DNA from: Streptococcus oralis subsp. tigurinus AZ_3a
GTDB taxonomy: Bacteria > Bacillota > Bacilli > Lactobacillales > Streptococcaceae
Reading direction: 5' to 3'
Assembly: GCA_000344275.1 (NCBI GenBank)
Contig: AORU01000001.1
Location: forward strand, 1-64,000
DNA length: 64,000 nucleotides
A program made the position numbers and the translations under genes. The notes beneath the pieces are model-generated. The model searched no databases, was not told the DNA's origin, and worked only from the letters and a program-made list of their open reading frames with translations. This document shows, piece by piece, positions 30,093 to 40,176 of the stretch (its first letter is position 1; each line of letters starts with the position of its first letter).

Positions 30093-31763
30093 ATGTCAAA
30101 TACGAAAAGAACAGGACAAACAGCCCTTTATGAGCGTTTAAGTCGAGATGATGAAATGCAAGGAGAAAGCAATTCCATCACCAATCAAAAGCAACTACTT
30201 GAAAGCTATGCCAAAAGAAACGGCTTTGTAAATATCTATCACTATACCGATGATGGAGTAAGCGGAACAACCTTTGATAGAGAGGGATTTCAAAAAATGA
30301 TAAAAGCAGTAGAAGAAAACAAAGTATCTACTGTGATAGTAAAAGATATGAGTAGGTTTGGCAGAGACTACCTCAAAGTAGGTTTTTACACCGAAATACT
30401 TTTCAAAGAAAAGGGAGTAAGGTTTATCGCCATCAATAACGGAATAGACAGTGAAAAACAAGCAGAAAGCGACTTTACCCCATTTCTAAATATTATGAAT
30501 GAATGGTATGCAAGAGATACCTCAAGAAAAATACAATCTATCTTTAGAGCAAGAATGGAAGAGGGTAAAAGAGTATCACCAAGCGTTCCATACGGCTATT
30601 ATAGAAACCCTAAGAACAAACAGGAGTTACTTGTCGATAAAGAGAGTTCAAAGGTCGTAAACCGCATTTACAGGCTTGTAATAGAGGGATATGGAGTAAC
30701 ACAGATAGCAGATATACTAACCAAAGATAAAGTCCTTATTCCGTCAGCCTATGCAGAAATACATTATCCCGAAAATAACCATAGCTCAAAGAAAAGAGGA
30801 ATAGAAGACCCGTATTTTTGGACACCGACCACAGTAGGTTATATCTTAGAAAAAAGAGAATATATGGGACACACTGTACTTGGTAAAACAATATGCCTTG
30901 ATTACAAAACTAAGAAACGCAGAAAGGCAAAAGAAGATGAACTCATTATCTTTAAAAACACCCATGAAGCCATCATTGACGAAGAAACATGGAATAACGC
31001 CCAAAGGTTAAGAAAAACAGTGAGAAGAAGTCCAAAGTATGGTACAACCTCACACCCATTTACAGGACTTTTAATCTGTTCTGATTGTGGAGGAAAGTTA
31101 AGTTACAGAGAGCCGGCAGAACATAAAGAAAAGAAATACGATTGTGATTATTGTTTTGTGTGCCAACATTACAGACACAGAAAAGGCACTTGCAGTATGC
31201 ACTACATCAAAGTAAAGACAGTGAATGAAATTCTCTTAAAATCAATCAAAGAAATAACCAATTTTGCAAAAGAAGAAAAGCAAGAGTTTCTAAAAGTGAT
31301 GAACAAGTTATCCGATGAAAAAAGAGAAGAAAAGTATCAAGGGGATAAAGTAAAATTAGAAAAATTATCATCAAGAAATGCAGAACTAACAACCCTCATT
31401 ACAAAGATATATGAAGACCACGCACTTGGGAAAATTCCTGTAAAACACTTTGATAGATTATTTAATACCTATGATACGGAGCAACAAGACTTAGAAAAGC
31501 AAATACAGTATTTTGAACAAGAAATAGAAAGCTATCATCAGAAAAAAGTTGACATCGATAAATTTCTAAAAATGATAGAAAAATATACCGATATTGAAAA
31601 ACTGACAGTACCGATGATAAATGAGTATATAGAAAAAGTTGTAGTCCACGAAGCGACAGGAGGAAGACAAGGCAAATATAGAAAACAACAAATTGATGTG
31701 TATTTTAATTTTATAGGAAACTGCCAAATACCACAGAAAGTTGATATAGAAAAAATGGCTTAA
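30093..31763 (+). CDS. Large serine recombinase (TnpX-type) of IME A
   Basis: Site-specific recombinase for excision and integration, 556 residues. The catalytic N-terminal domain has [12 protein letters not shown] (nucleophile Ser about 17) and [16 protein letters not shown] recombinase domain follows (about 165-290), then a zinc ribbon CSDCGGKLSYRE with later CDYC/CVC residues (about 330-375). A long coiled coil (about 385-500) precedes the C-terminal IEKVVVHEATGGRQGKYRKQ. RBS AAAGGAGG. It lies 55 nt from the left end, as tnpX does in Tn4451, so its promoter is expected to form in the circle. Confidence 0.93.
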   Translation: MSNTKRTGQTALYERLSRDDEMQGESNSITNQKQLLESYAKRNGFVNIYHYTDDGVSGTTFDREGFQKMIKAVEENKVSTVIVKDMSRFGRDYLKVGFYTEILFKEKGVRFIAINNGIDSEKQAESDFTPFLNIMNEWYARDTSRKIQSIFRARMEEGKRVSPSVPYGYYRNPKNKQELLVDKESSKVVNRIYRLVIEGYGVTQIADILTKDKVLIPSAYAEIHYPENNHSSKKRGIEDPYFWTPTTVGYILEKREYMGHTVLGKTICLDYKTKKRRKAKEDELIIFKNTHEAIIDEETWNNAQRLRKTVRRSPKYGTTSHPFTGLLICSDCGGKLSYREPAEHKEKKYDCDYCFVCQHYRHRKGTCSMHYIKVKTVNEILLKSIKEITNFAKEEKQEFLKVMNKLSDEKREEKYQGDKVKLEKLSSRNAELTTLITKIYEDHALGKIPVKHFDRLFNTYDTEQQDLEKQIQYFEQEIESYHQKKVDIDKFLKMIEKYTDIEKLTVPMINEYIEKVVVHEATGGRQGKYRKQQIDVYFNFIGNCQIPQKVDIEKMA

Positions 31764-31822
31764 AAATGATAAAATATTCTTAATTAATATATACTAATTT
31801 ATATACTTGAGAGGTGTTAATT

Positions 31823-31957
31823 ACGGGATATATTGATATAAATAAAAACAAGAGGAAAATATTTTTACTTATACATCCAATGTTTTTTTCTGCTGAGGGA
31901 ATGAAAAAGTTAATTGTTGATAATATTGGAAATAAGTATATTGCTTATAAAAAGTAA
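31823..31957 (+). pseudogene. Remnant of an alpha/beta hydrolase N-terminus
   Basis: An open stretch of 44 codons behind GAGAGGTG but with ACG where an ATG is expected. It reads IFLLIHPMFFSAEG, clearly similar in pattern to IIVLIHPSLVMWDY at the start of the next gene, and then stops at TAA. Probably a decayed, truncated copy of the downstream hydrolase gene. Confidence 0.45.
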
Positions 31958-31987
31958 TATTAAAATTGTAATTTTGGAGGAAAGTTA

Positions 31988-32749
31988 GTGAACATACATG
32001 AGTTTGGAATTAACAACGATAAAATAATTGTATTAATTCATCCTTCATTGGTTATGTGGGATTATTTTGAATACGTTTTATCCCTGCTTAAGGAAGATTA
32101 TCATATTATTATTCCGGCACTTCCAGGATATGATGAAGAAAATCCAAATGTAAATTTTACAAGTGTAGAAAAAATAGCTAACAGTTTATCAAGATGGTTG
32201 ATAGAACGTAACATTAAAACAATTGATCTTCTTTATGGATGTTCAATGGGAGGTTCAATTGCACTTAAAATGTTTTCTAATCAGCAGGTTAAAATTAAAA
32301 GCATTGTTTGCGATAGAGAGATTACCCCTTATCAACTTCCGTGGATTATTACAAGACTTATTGCCATAAAAGATTTTCTTATGATCTCTATGGGGAAGAT
32401 TGGAGGGCTAAAGCTTCTTGAAAAAGCATTTTCTACAGATGAATATAGCAAATCTGATTTGGAGTACATTTCTAAAGTTCTTAGTTTTATCAGTTATAAA
32501 ACCATTTATAGGACTTTTGAATCTTGCAATAACTATGCTATGCCAAATGAAGTGATGGAAGGTAGTGAACATATTCAATATTGGTATGGTGATAAAGAAG
32601 CTAAAGCACGTGCATGGGACATTCAATATATGAAAAAATATTTTCCTAATACTGAATTTATCAAGTTTGAAAATATGGGACATGGTAGTATGGCAATTAT
32701 TCATCCAGTAAAAATGGCTAATATATTTATGTCTTTAATAAAAGTGTAG
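31988..32749 (+). CDS. Alpha/beta hydrolase
   Basis: A 253-residue alpha/beta hydrolase. Oxyanion region VLIHPSL near residue 12, nucleophile elbow YGCSMGGS (Ser about 88), and the likely catalytic His in ENMGHGSMAI near the C-terminus. No signal peptide. Substrate unknown. It is cargo of IME A, placed between recombinase and mob genes; RBS TTGGAGGAAAG. The following 250 nt (32750-33001) hold only a terminator-like hairpin. Confidence 0.8.
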   Translation: MNIHEFGINNDKIIVLIHPSLVMWDYFEYVLSLLKEDYHIIIPALPGYDEENPNVNFTSVEKIANSLSRWLIERNIKTIDLLYGCSMGGSIALKMFSNQQVKIKSIVCDREITPYQLPWIITRLIAIKDFLMISMGKIGGLKLLEKAFSTDEYSKSDLEYISKVLSFISYKTIYRTFESCNNYAMPNEVMEGSEHIQYWYGDKEAKARAWDIQYMKKYFPNTEFIKFENMGHGSMAIIHPVKMANIFMSLIKV

Positions 32750-32935
32750 TATTAATACTTTATATATTAGTAATATTTACTGGAAAATAAGAGACTATAA
32801 AAAACATCTTCATAGAAAAGATAAGGTTAGTGATAAGAACATCATATAACAGAAAGATATGATTTTAGGGAAAACAAGAAAAATCAAAGATAAAATACAT
32901 TATCTAAAAGGGGAACAAAATAAAAAAGAATTGCT

Positions 32936-32966
32936 AAACGGCTAAGGAAATCTTAGTCGTTTTTTA
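32936..32966 (+). terminator. Terminator-like hairpin before DUF3847 gene of IME A
   Basis: Stem AAACGGCTAAG with CTTAGTCGTTT, loop of 5, then TTTTTTATTG, 35 nt before the DUF3847 start codon. Confidence 0.75.
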
Positions 32967-33001
32967 TTGTTCAAAATTAAGAAGAAAGGAAAACAGATAA
33001 A

Positions 33002-33322
33002 ATGAAAAACATAGAAGAAAAAATTTTAATGGCAGATGAAGAAATCAAGCAGTTACAAAACAAAAGAAAAAAGCTCATCAGTCAACAGAAACAGGAAGAA
33101 CGAAAAAAGAGAGATAGACGCATTTATGAAAAAGGAGCAGTCTTTGAAAGTATCTTTTCCGCAAGCAAAGACTTTACCAAAGACGAATTTTATCAACTAA
33201 TTACATTCCCGAATATCAAAGAATCAGTCAATCAAAAAATCCTAAAAATTATTGAAAAGCGAGAAAAAAGCGAAAATCAAAATACAGAAAAGCAAGAGGA
33301 AGAAACAGACATCGAGGAATAG
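33002..33322 (+). CDS. DUF3847 protein, likely mobilization accessory factor
   Basis: A 106-residue charged protein with an N-terminal coiled coil (about 3-45, KIL..EEIKQLQNKRKKL) and a short conserved block (RIYEKGAVFESIF). It matches DUF3847 proteins that precede MobA/MobL relaxases in such elements, and it probably helps form the relaxosome, as MobC does in plasmids. Copies at 47194 and 58668 occupy the same place. RBS AAGAAAGG. Confidence 0.7.
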   Translation: MKNIEEKILMADEEIKQLQNKRKKLISQQKQEERKKRDRRIYEKGAVFESIFSASKDFTKDEFYQLITFPNIKESVNQKILKIIEKREKSENQNTEKQEEETDIEE

Positions 33323-33335
33323 TCCCTTGTTTACA

Positions 33336-33363
33336 AGGGCGCACTTATACACCCTAAAGGGTG
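33336..33363 (-). other. oriT/nic region of IME A
   Basis: On the minus strand the sequence reads ATAAGTGCGCCCTT, matching the MOBQ nic consensus (TAAGTGCG|CCCT) of RSF1010, pSK41 and pIP501. The complement of the core is at 33336-33347. The adjacent inverted repeat CACCCTAAAGGGTG (33350-33363) is the expected relaxase-recognition hairpin. It lies between the DUF3847 gene and the relaxase. The surrounding 33320-33440 holds further short palindromes such as TATCAGCGAACGCTGATA. Confidence 0.8.
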
Positions 33364-33462
33364 TGTGCGTTCTCCGAAGGCTCTTGCAGAGAGCATATCA
33401 GCGAACGCTGATACAGGGGAGCTACACTCCCCTACGGAAATAAATTTCCTACCCCTTGTGTA

Positions 33463-33509
33463 CTTCCCAAAAGAAATCGGATAAAAGCTATCCGATTTCT
33501 TTTGGGAAG
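33463..33509 (+). repeat. Perfect 21-bp inverted repeat before the IME A relaxase
   Basis: Two 21-nt arms (33463-33483 and 33489-33509) beginning CTTCCCAAAAGAAATCGG are separated by AAAGC. The hairpin ends 53 nt before the mobA start and is not followed by a T-run, so an attenuator or recombination/replication structure is as likely as a terminator. Confidence 0.75.
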
Positions 33510-33562
33510 TCTTATCTATCGCCACATCAAAGTATCAGAAAAACGAAAGGGGGGTTTTAGCT

Positions 33563-35023
33563 ATGGCGATATATCATCTTTGCATAAAGATTATTTCAAG
33601 AGGCAAAGGAAAAAGTGCAGTAGCAGCTTCCGCCTATCGAAGTGGCGAAAAGATAAAAAATGAATATGACGGAATAGTCCATGACTTTACAAGAAAAGGC
33701 GGAATAGCACATACAGAAATTCTATTACCACAAAATGCACCACAGGAATTTTCAGACAGAGGAACATTATGGAACAGTGTAGAGAAAATTGAAAAAAGTA
33801 AAAACTCACAGCTTGCAAGAGAAATAGAAATTGCATTGCCTAAAGAATTAGACAGGGAAAAACAGATTGAGCTTGTAAGAGAGTATGTAAAAGAAAATTT
33901 TGTAAAAGTCGGTATGTGTGCCGATATTGCTCTGCACGATAAAAATGACGGAAACCCACATTGTCATATCTTACTAACCATGCGACCGTTAAACGAAGAT
34001 AAAACATGGGAAGCAAAATCAAAAAAAGAATATATCCTTGATGAAAACGGAGAAAAGATAAAACTCAAAAACGGCAATTACAAAACAAGAAAAATCAATA
34101 CAACAGATTGGAATGAGCAGGACAAAGCGGAAGAGTGGAGAAAAGCATGGGCGGATACTGCAAACAAATATCTTGAAGAAAATAGCATACAGGAAAAAGT
34201 AGACCATCGTTCCTATCAAAGACAGGGCATAGAACAAATACCGACCATTCATTTAGGAGTATCAGCCACTCAAATGGAGAAGAAAGGCATACAGACAGAA
34301 AGAGGAAATATTAATCGAGAAATTAAACATCAGAACAAAATATTAAAAGAAATCTCAAGACGAATAAAAGCCTTGTTAAATTGGATAAGAGGAATTGGAA
34401 AAGAAGAAAATGCAAAAACAGAAAACATAAAGTCTACCCTCCCACCGAAAGAAAATCTAATATCTGTTTTTGAAAATCTTATCAATCAAAACGCAGATAG
34501 CAATAATGCAGACTTAGAGAAATACATTGAGAGTTACCAGCTTCTTAAAGAGAAAAATATCACTTCCTTATCTGAACTCAAAGAAAGCATAGTTACTTTA
34601 AGAGATAAGAATTACAAGACCACAAGAGCTATTAAAGATACCGAAAAGAAAATAGATGATAGAGTACAGCTTATCGACCACGCCGAAAAATATTCGAAAC
34701 ATAAAGACACCTATAAAGCCTATACCAAGCTAAAGAAAAACAAACAAGATACTTTCTACAATGAGCATACCGCAGAGATTATTTTGTTTGAAAGTGCCAA
34801 GAAATATCTGAAAGAACATTTAGGAGAAAGCAAGACCTTAAATATATCCAAATGGAAATCGGAAGTTGCCAATATGAAGAAAGAGAAAAATAGCCTATAC
34901 AATCAAATATTAGAGATACGAGAGGAAGTAGAACAGGCTGAAAAAGTTAAGACTTGTATTGAACAGTTACAGGAACATTCAAAGCAACTAACACAGGTAA
35001 AACGGAACGAGTTAGACCTATAA
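33563..35023 (+). CDS. mobA: MobA/MobL relaxase (MOBQ) of IME A
   Basis: DNA-nicking transesterase of 486 residues. N-terminal relaxase motifs are AIYHLCIKIISRGKGKSAVA, the nucleophile Tyr in AASAYRSGEKI (about 25), and the metal-binding histidines in HDKNDGNPHCHILLTMRP (about 128-140). DHRSYQRQGIEQIPTIHLG follows near 215. The C-terminal half is coiled coil without a visible primase. It should nick at the adjacent oriT and use another element's mating pore. RBS AAAGGGGGG. Confidence 0.92.
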   Translation: MAIYHLCIKIISRGKGKSAVAASAYRSGEKIKNEYDGIVHDFTRKGGIAHTEILLPQNAPQEFSDRGTLWNSVEKIEKSKNSQLAREIEIALPKELDREKQIELVREYVKENFVKVGMCADIALHDKNDGNPHCHILLTMRPLNEDKTWEAKSKKEYILDENGEKIKLKNGNYKTRKINTTDWNEQDKAEEWRKAWADTANKYLEENSIQEKVDHRSYQRQGIEQIPTIHLGVSATQMEKKGIQTERGNINREIKHQNKILKEISRRIKALLNWIRGIGKEENAKTENIKSTLPPKENLISVFENLINQNADSNNADLEKYIESYQLLKEKNITSLSELKESIVTLRDKNYKTTRAIKDTEKKIDDRVQLIDHAEKYSKHKDTYKAYTKLKKNKQDTFYNEHTAEIILFESAKKYLKEHLGESKTLNISKWKSEVANMKKEKNSLYNQILEIREEVEQAEKVKTCIEQLQEHSKQLTQVKRNELDL

Positions 35024-35084
35024 AATCAAGCGAAAAAATGGTATAATATTAAACAAGTATTTGATTTTGGAGGTGCTTAAATTC

Positions 35085-35504
35085 ATGGATGAAAGAGAGA
35101 AAATCATTCGTTTATGGTTTGATATGTGGCTTACACAACAAGACTTAGGAATAGATGATATTTTTTTGGATGATGTGATTTATATTGAGAGTTGGTGTCC
35201 TAAGTATGAAAATCGGCAAACAGTAAAGCACTGGTTTAATGAGTGGAATACAAGAGGAAAAGTTCTTGCGTGGGATATAAAGCAATTTTTTCATAAGGAT
35301 AATCAAACTATTGTAGAATGGCACTTCAAAAATAAAATGAATGAGGGGAAAGTTGAAGGATTTGACGGTATCTCTTTGATTGTTTGGACAGCCGATAATA
35401 AGATAAAAGCGTTGAAAGAGTTTGGTTGTAATTGTAACAACTACAATCCTTACAAAGAGAGTGAAACACCATTATTTAGAGATGAAAAAGTAAATTGGTT
35501 TTGA
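35085..35504 (+). CDS. NTF2/SnoaL-like protein
   Basis: A 139-residue single-domain protein resembling the nuclear-transport-factor-2-like (SnoaL) fold: REKIIRLWFDMWLTQQD, then WFNEWNTRGKVLAWDIKQFF and VEWHFKNKMNEGKVEGFDG. Start at ATG 35085 with TTGGAGG; TATAAT at 35042-35047 gives it a likely own promoter. Function unknown; cargo of IME A. Confidence 0.65.
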   Translation: MDEREKIIRLWFDMWLTQQDLGIDDIFLDDVIYIESWCPKYENRQTVKHWFNEWNTRGKVLAWDIKQFFHKDNQTIVEWHFKNKMNEGKVEGFDGISLIVWTADNKIKALKEFGCNCNNYNPYKESETPLFRDEKVNWF

Positions 35505-35516
35505 GGAGACAAAAAA

Positions 35517-36134
35517 TTGATAGAAAGTAGACCTGAGTTTGACAAAATTACATCGTTTGATGAATTTACTAAATACTATTGGTATCGTGAAGAACTTTCA
35601 CAGATATGCAAGTCATTAGGATTAGAATATAGAGGTACAAAACAGGAACTCAATTATATTATTGAGCAATACTTTAAGGGTAATTTGATTAAAAAATCAT
35701 CAATAAAAAATGAAAAGAAGCAAGTGGAAAATATTACTTTAGATACACCATTACTTGAATGTGGTTTTTCTTTTAATGCAAAGTTCAGAGAATATTTCGC
35801 TGTTTTAACAGGTATCTCACCATTTAAATTTACTGCTGATATGGCAACAGTTTGGAGAAAAGTAAAAAGAGAAAATGATTTGAGTTTTACAATTCAAGAT
35901 ATGCTAAAAGTTTATTATGGGAAATCAGATCATGCAAAGTATGATAATTCGGTTTGTCAATGGAATCAATTTTTAAAGGATTTCTGTGCAGACGAAAATA
36001 GTTGCAACTACTCAAACAAATTAAAAGTAGCTTCTATTCTTTGGAAAGAAGTCAGAAATTCAAGAAATGAAAAAATTTATTCAAAGAATCTTTTGACTGA
36101 ATATGCCGATAAAATAAAAGAGTATTGCAAGTAG
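35517..36134 (+). CDS. SAP-domain (DUF6434-like) protein
   Basis: A 205-residue protein starting at TTG 35517 after GAGGAG. An N-terminal SAP-like helical region (YYWYREELSQICKSLGLEYRGTKQEL, about 18-45) is followed by a block typical of DUF6434 proteins (FKFTADMATVWRKVKREN). A nucleic-acid-binding role is inferred only. It lies 12 nt after the NTF2-like gene, so the two are one unit. Confidence 0.6.
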   Translation: MIESRPEFDKITSFDEFTKYYWYREELSQICKSLGLEYRGTKQELNYIIEQYFKGNLIKKSSIKNEKKQVENITLDTPLLECGFSFNAKFREYFAVLTGISPFKFTADMATVWRKVKRENDLSFTIQDMLKVYYGKSDHAKYDNSVCQWNQFLKDFCADENSCNYSNKLKVASILWKEVRNSRNEKIYSKNLLTEYADKIKEYCK

Positions 36135-36180
36135 GATATTTTTAGCTTGCTAAACTAACAATTCAATAAAAGCTAACACG

Positions 36181-36216
36181 AAAGCAGTAAATCAAAAAGG
36201 TTTGCTGTTTTTTCTT
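36181..36216 (+). terminator. Terminator-like hairpin before tnpW-type gene of IME A
   Basis: AAAGCAGTAAA pairs with TTTGCTGTTTT (two G-T), then TTTTTC, about 25 nt before the next start codon. Confidence 0.6.
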
Positions 36217-36241
36217 TGCTTAAAAACGGAAAGGAGGACAC

Positions 36242-36406
36242 ATGGAAGAAGAAAAAAGAGTAATAAAAGAACCACAACATAAACAGTTAATAATGGATAT
36301 TGGAAAAACAAAATACACCGTAAACCTACATTTCAAGCAAGGTACAGGGGAAACATACAAGGATAAAATACTAAAGCTAATCAAGAGAGAAACAGAGAAG
36401 ATATAA
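36242..36406 (+). CDS. TnpW-type small protein of IME A
   Basis: A 54-residue protein with the TnpW family core MDIGKTKYTVNLHFKQGTGETYKDKILKLIKRE. It sits next to the right end of IME A, as TnpW does in Tn4451. RBS AAAGGAGG. Exact function unknown. The stretch to the element end (36407-36454) holds only the outward TTGACA. Confidence 0.75.
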   Translation: MEEEKRVIKEPQHKQLIMDIGKTKYTVNLHFKQGTGETYKDKILKLIKRETEKI

Positions 36407-36430
36407 ATTTATCAAAAAAATTTTGTTTAT

Positions 36431-36441
36431 GTCCTTGACAA
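36431..36441 (+). promoter_or_regulatory. Outward -35 element at the right end of IME A
   Basis: GTCCTTGACAA (TTGACA 36435-36440) lies 15 nt inside the right join. In the closed circle it would sit 17 nt before TAACCT (30040-30045), a weak -10, upstream of the recombinase gene. Confidence 0.5.
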
Positions 36442-36455
36442 ATCTTCCCAAAAGG

Positions 36456-36884
36456 AACGATAGTCCTTGAGTGCGGTAAGATGCTTGAAGATAACGGATA
36501 TGAGATAAAAATCTTAAATACAATTAACTTCAAAAAGAGCATGAAGTACAATCCATTCGCTTATCTCAGAAGTGAAAAAGATATACTCAAATTAGTACAG
36601 ACAATCATCGCAAACACCAAGGGAGAAGGAGAAAAAGCAGGAGAAGATTTTTGGGTGAAAGCTGAGAAGCTCTATTACACTGCACTTATAGGATACATCT
36701 TCTATGAAGCTCCAAGAGAAGAAAAGAACTTTGCAACACTTCTCGATATGATAGACGCTTCAGAAGTTAGAGAAGATGATGAAACCTATATGAATCCGAT
36801 AGACAGACTCTTTGAAGCACTTGAAAAGAAAGAGCCTACACACTTTGCAGTGAAGCAATATAAAAAGTACAAATTGGCTGCCGG
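36456..36884 (+). pseudogene. virD4 part 2 of 3
   Basis: A middle piece of 143 codons: GTIVLECGKMLEDNGYEIKILNTINFKKSMKYNPF through YKKYKLAAG. The frame continues exactly from part 1 (GG + A = Gly codon) and is cut again by IME B at GGA 36883-36885. An ATG at 36481 gives the impression of a separate gene, but no ribosome binding site is present and the sequence is internal to VirD4. Confidence 0.92.
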
Positions 36885-36889
36885 AGTAA

Positions 36890-36895
36890 TAGAAT
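36890..36895 (+). promoter_or_regulatory. Left-end -10 element of IME B (TAGAAT)
   Basis: TAGAAT lies five bases inside the left join. In the integrated form it has no -35. In the circle it would be 17 nt after TTGACA 52013-52018. Confidence 0.6.
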
Positions 36896-36951
36896 TAAGG
36901 AGAACACTTAATCACTATTTTAGTGAAATATGTGCTTCTTAATTCTTTTTT
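36891..36951 (+). terminator. Terminator-like hairpin at the left end of IME B
   Basis: AGAATTAAG (36891-36899) pairs perfectly with CTTAATTCT (36938-36946), with an inner CACTA/TAGTG stem, followed by TTTTTT. It would stop transcripts entering from virD4. Transcripts starting at the circle promoter (about 36902) would lack the 5' arm. Confidence 0.6.
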
Positions 36952-36956
36952 ATTGA

Positions 36957-38819
<1,863 letters not shown>

Positions 38820-38826
38820 ATCTATC

Positions 38827-38855
38827 TTGACAAATATTGAATTTTAATTTATTAT
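38827..38855 (+). promoter_or_regulatory. tetR promoter with candidate operator
   Basis: TTGACA (38827-38832), 17-nt spacer, TATTAT (38850-38855). The spacer contains TGAATTTTAATTTA (38838-38851), close to the palindrome TGAATTAAAATTCA in the transporter promoter. Confidence 0.65.
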
Positions 38856-38894
38856 TAAATATAGATTCAGTATTGGAATAGAAAGAGGTGTGCT

Positions 38895-39467
38895 ATGGCA
38901 CAAGTATTAAAAGAAGAAGTTAGAAATAGAATACTCGAAGCAGCAGAAAAAGTATTTTATAAAAAGGATTATAGAGGTGCCAAATTAACAGAAATTGCAA
39001 AAGAAGCAGATATTCCTGTGGCACTAATTTATACCTATTTCAAAAATAAGGCAGTTTTGTTTGATGCAGTAGTAAGTTCTGTTTATATAAACTTCGAGTC
39101 AGCTTTTAATGAGGAAGAATCTTTGGAAAAAGGTTCTGCTTCTGAAAGGTTTGATGAAGTTGGAGAAAATTATATTCATGAACTTTTAAAAGATCGTAAG
39201 AAGTTAATTATTTTAATGGATAAAAGCTCAGGTACAAAGCATACAGAAGCAAAACAAAAACTCATATCGCAAATGCAGGTTCATATTGAAGTAAGTTTAA
39301 AAAGACAATCGAAACAGGAATATGATCCAATGCTTGCCCATATTTTAGCCAGTAACTTTACAGAGGGACTTCTTGAAATAGCGAGGCATTATCAAAGTGA
39401 AAAGTGGGCAAAAGATATGCTAAAACTTATTGCAAAGCGTTATTACAAGGGAGTGGAATCATTGTAA
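38895..39467 (+). CDS. TetR/AcrR family regulator
   Basis: A 190-residue repressor-type regulator. The helix-turn-helix is in ILEAAEKVFYKKDYRGAKLTEIAKEADIPVALIYTYFKNK (about 13-52), and the rest is a ligand-binding helical domain. It is encoded ahead of the transport genes and probably represses itself and the operon at 40177 through the shared TGAATT-type operator. The inducer is unknown. Confidence 0.88.
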   Translation: MAQVLKEEVRNRILEAAEKVFYKKDYRGAKLTEIAKEADIPVALIYTYFKNKAVLFDAVVSSVYINFESAFNEEESLEKGSASERFDEVGENYIHELLKDRKKLIILMDKSSGTKHTEAKQKLISQMQVHIEVSLKRQSKQEYDPMLAHILASNFTEGLLEIARHYQSEKWAKDMLKLIAKRYYKGVESL

Positions 39468-39517
39468 GTTGATTTGATATTTAAATGCGATAAATTTAAA
39501 TTTTTGGAGGAGATATT

Positions 39518-40036
39518 TTGAAGATATATAAAGATAAAGAAGAACTGAAATCTGAGATAAATAAAAGTTTTGAAAAGTATATTTCTGAATTTGATATTAT
39601 TCCTGAATCTCTCAAAGATAAGAGAGTCCCTGAAGTTGACAGAACACCAGCAGAAAATCTTGCTTATCAACTCGGATGGACAACATTAGTTTTGAAATGG
39701 GAAAAAGATGAGAAAAACGGTTTTGAAGTAAAGACACCGTCGGATATGTTTAAATGGAATCAACTTGGAGAATTATATCAGTGGTTTACCGATACTTATG
39801 CTCATTTATCGATAGAAGAATTAAAGAAACGATTGAAAGAAAATATTATATCTATCTATACAATGATTGATACACTAAGTGAAGAAGAATTATTTCAACC
39901 GCATATGAGAAAATGGGCTGATGAAGCTACTAAAACAGCGACATGGGAAGTTTATAAGTTTATTCATGTTAATACGGTTGCCCCTTTTGGAACGTTTAGA
40001 ACTAAGATTAGAAAATGGAAAAAGATTGTGCTATAA
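39518..40036 (+). CDS. ClbS/DfsB family protein (DUF1706)
   Basis: A 172-residue four-helix-bundle protein starting at TTG 39518 after TTTGGAGGAG. Family marks are IPESLKDKRVPEVDRTPAENLAYQLGWTTLVLKWE and the C-terminal WEVYKFIHVNTVAPFGTFRTKIRKWKK. The best-known member, ClbS, protects against colibactin. In transport or resistance clusters the role is open, possibly detoxification of an imported compound. Confidence 0.75.
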   Translation: MKIYKDKEELKSEINKSFEKYISEFDIIPESLKDKRVPEVDRTPAENLAYQLGWTTLVLKWEKDEKNGFEVKTPSDMFKWNQLGELYQWFTDTYAHLSIEELKKRLKENIISIYTMIDTLSEEELFQPHMRKWADEATKTATWEVYKFIHVNTVAPFGTFRTKIRKWKKIVL

Positions 40037-40089
40037 TTTTTGATTTGCTGATACAGTAATTTAAAAAAATATAGTGATCGGATAAAATA

Positions 40090-40112
40090 GACTTTGCGTA
40101 ATCAGCAAAGTC
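40090..40112 (+). terminator. Hairpin after the ClbS/DfsB-like gene
   Basis: Perfect 8-bp GACTTTGC/GCAAAGTC with a 7-nt loop, then a short T-rich stretch; it separates tetR-clbS from the transporter operon. Confidence 0.6.
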
Positions 40113-40124
40113 TTACTTTAAACC

Positions 40125-40163
40125 TTAATACTGAATTAAAATTCAATATTATTCAATTTTGAA
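40125..40163 (+). promoter_or_regulatory. Transporter operon promoter and operators
   Basis: TTAATA (40125-40130) and TATTAT (40147-40152) form a plausible promoter. The perfect palindrome TGAATT-AA-AATTCA (40132-40145) lies between them, and a second, TTCAA-TT-TTGAA (40152-40163), follows the -10. Confidence 0.6.
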
Positions 40164-40176
40164 AGGAGAGTTGTTC

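Larger units (their letters stand above)
30036..36455 (+). mobile_element. IME A: Tn4451-type mobilizable element inserted in virD4
   Basis: About 6.4 kb bounded by GGA at both joins (30036-30038 and 36454-36456). Flanks read CCGAAAGGA and CCAAAAGGA. Order is serine recombinase, hydrolase remnant, alpha/beta hydrolase, DUF3847, oriT, MobA/MobL relaxase, NTF2-like, SAP-domain protein, TnpW-type protein. This is the Tn4451 layout, with the recombinase at the left end and TnpW at the right end. The right end contains GTCCTTGACAA (36431-36441), shared with IME B. Removal restores the virD4 frame. Confidence 0.9.

Noticed and set aside
36481..36942. Apparent separate 153-residue gene
   Set aside because: It lacks a ribosome binding site, and its sequence up to AAG (36885) is the middle of VirD4; the last residues come from IME B DNA.
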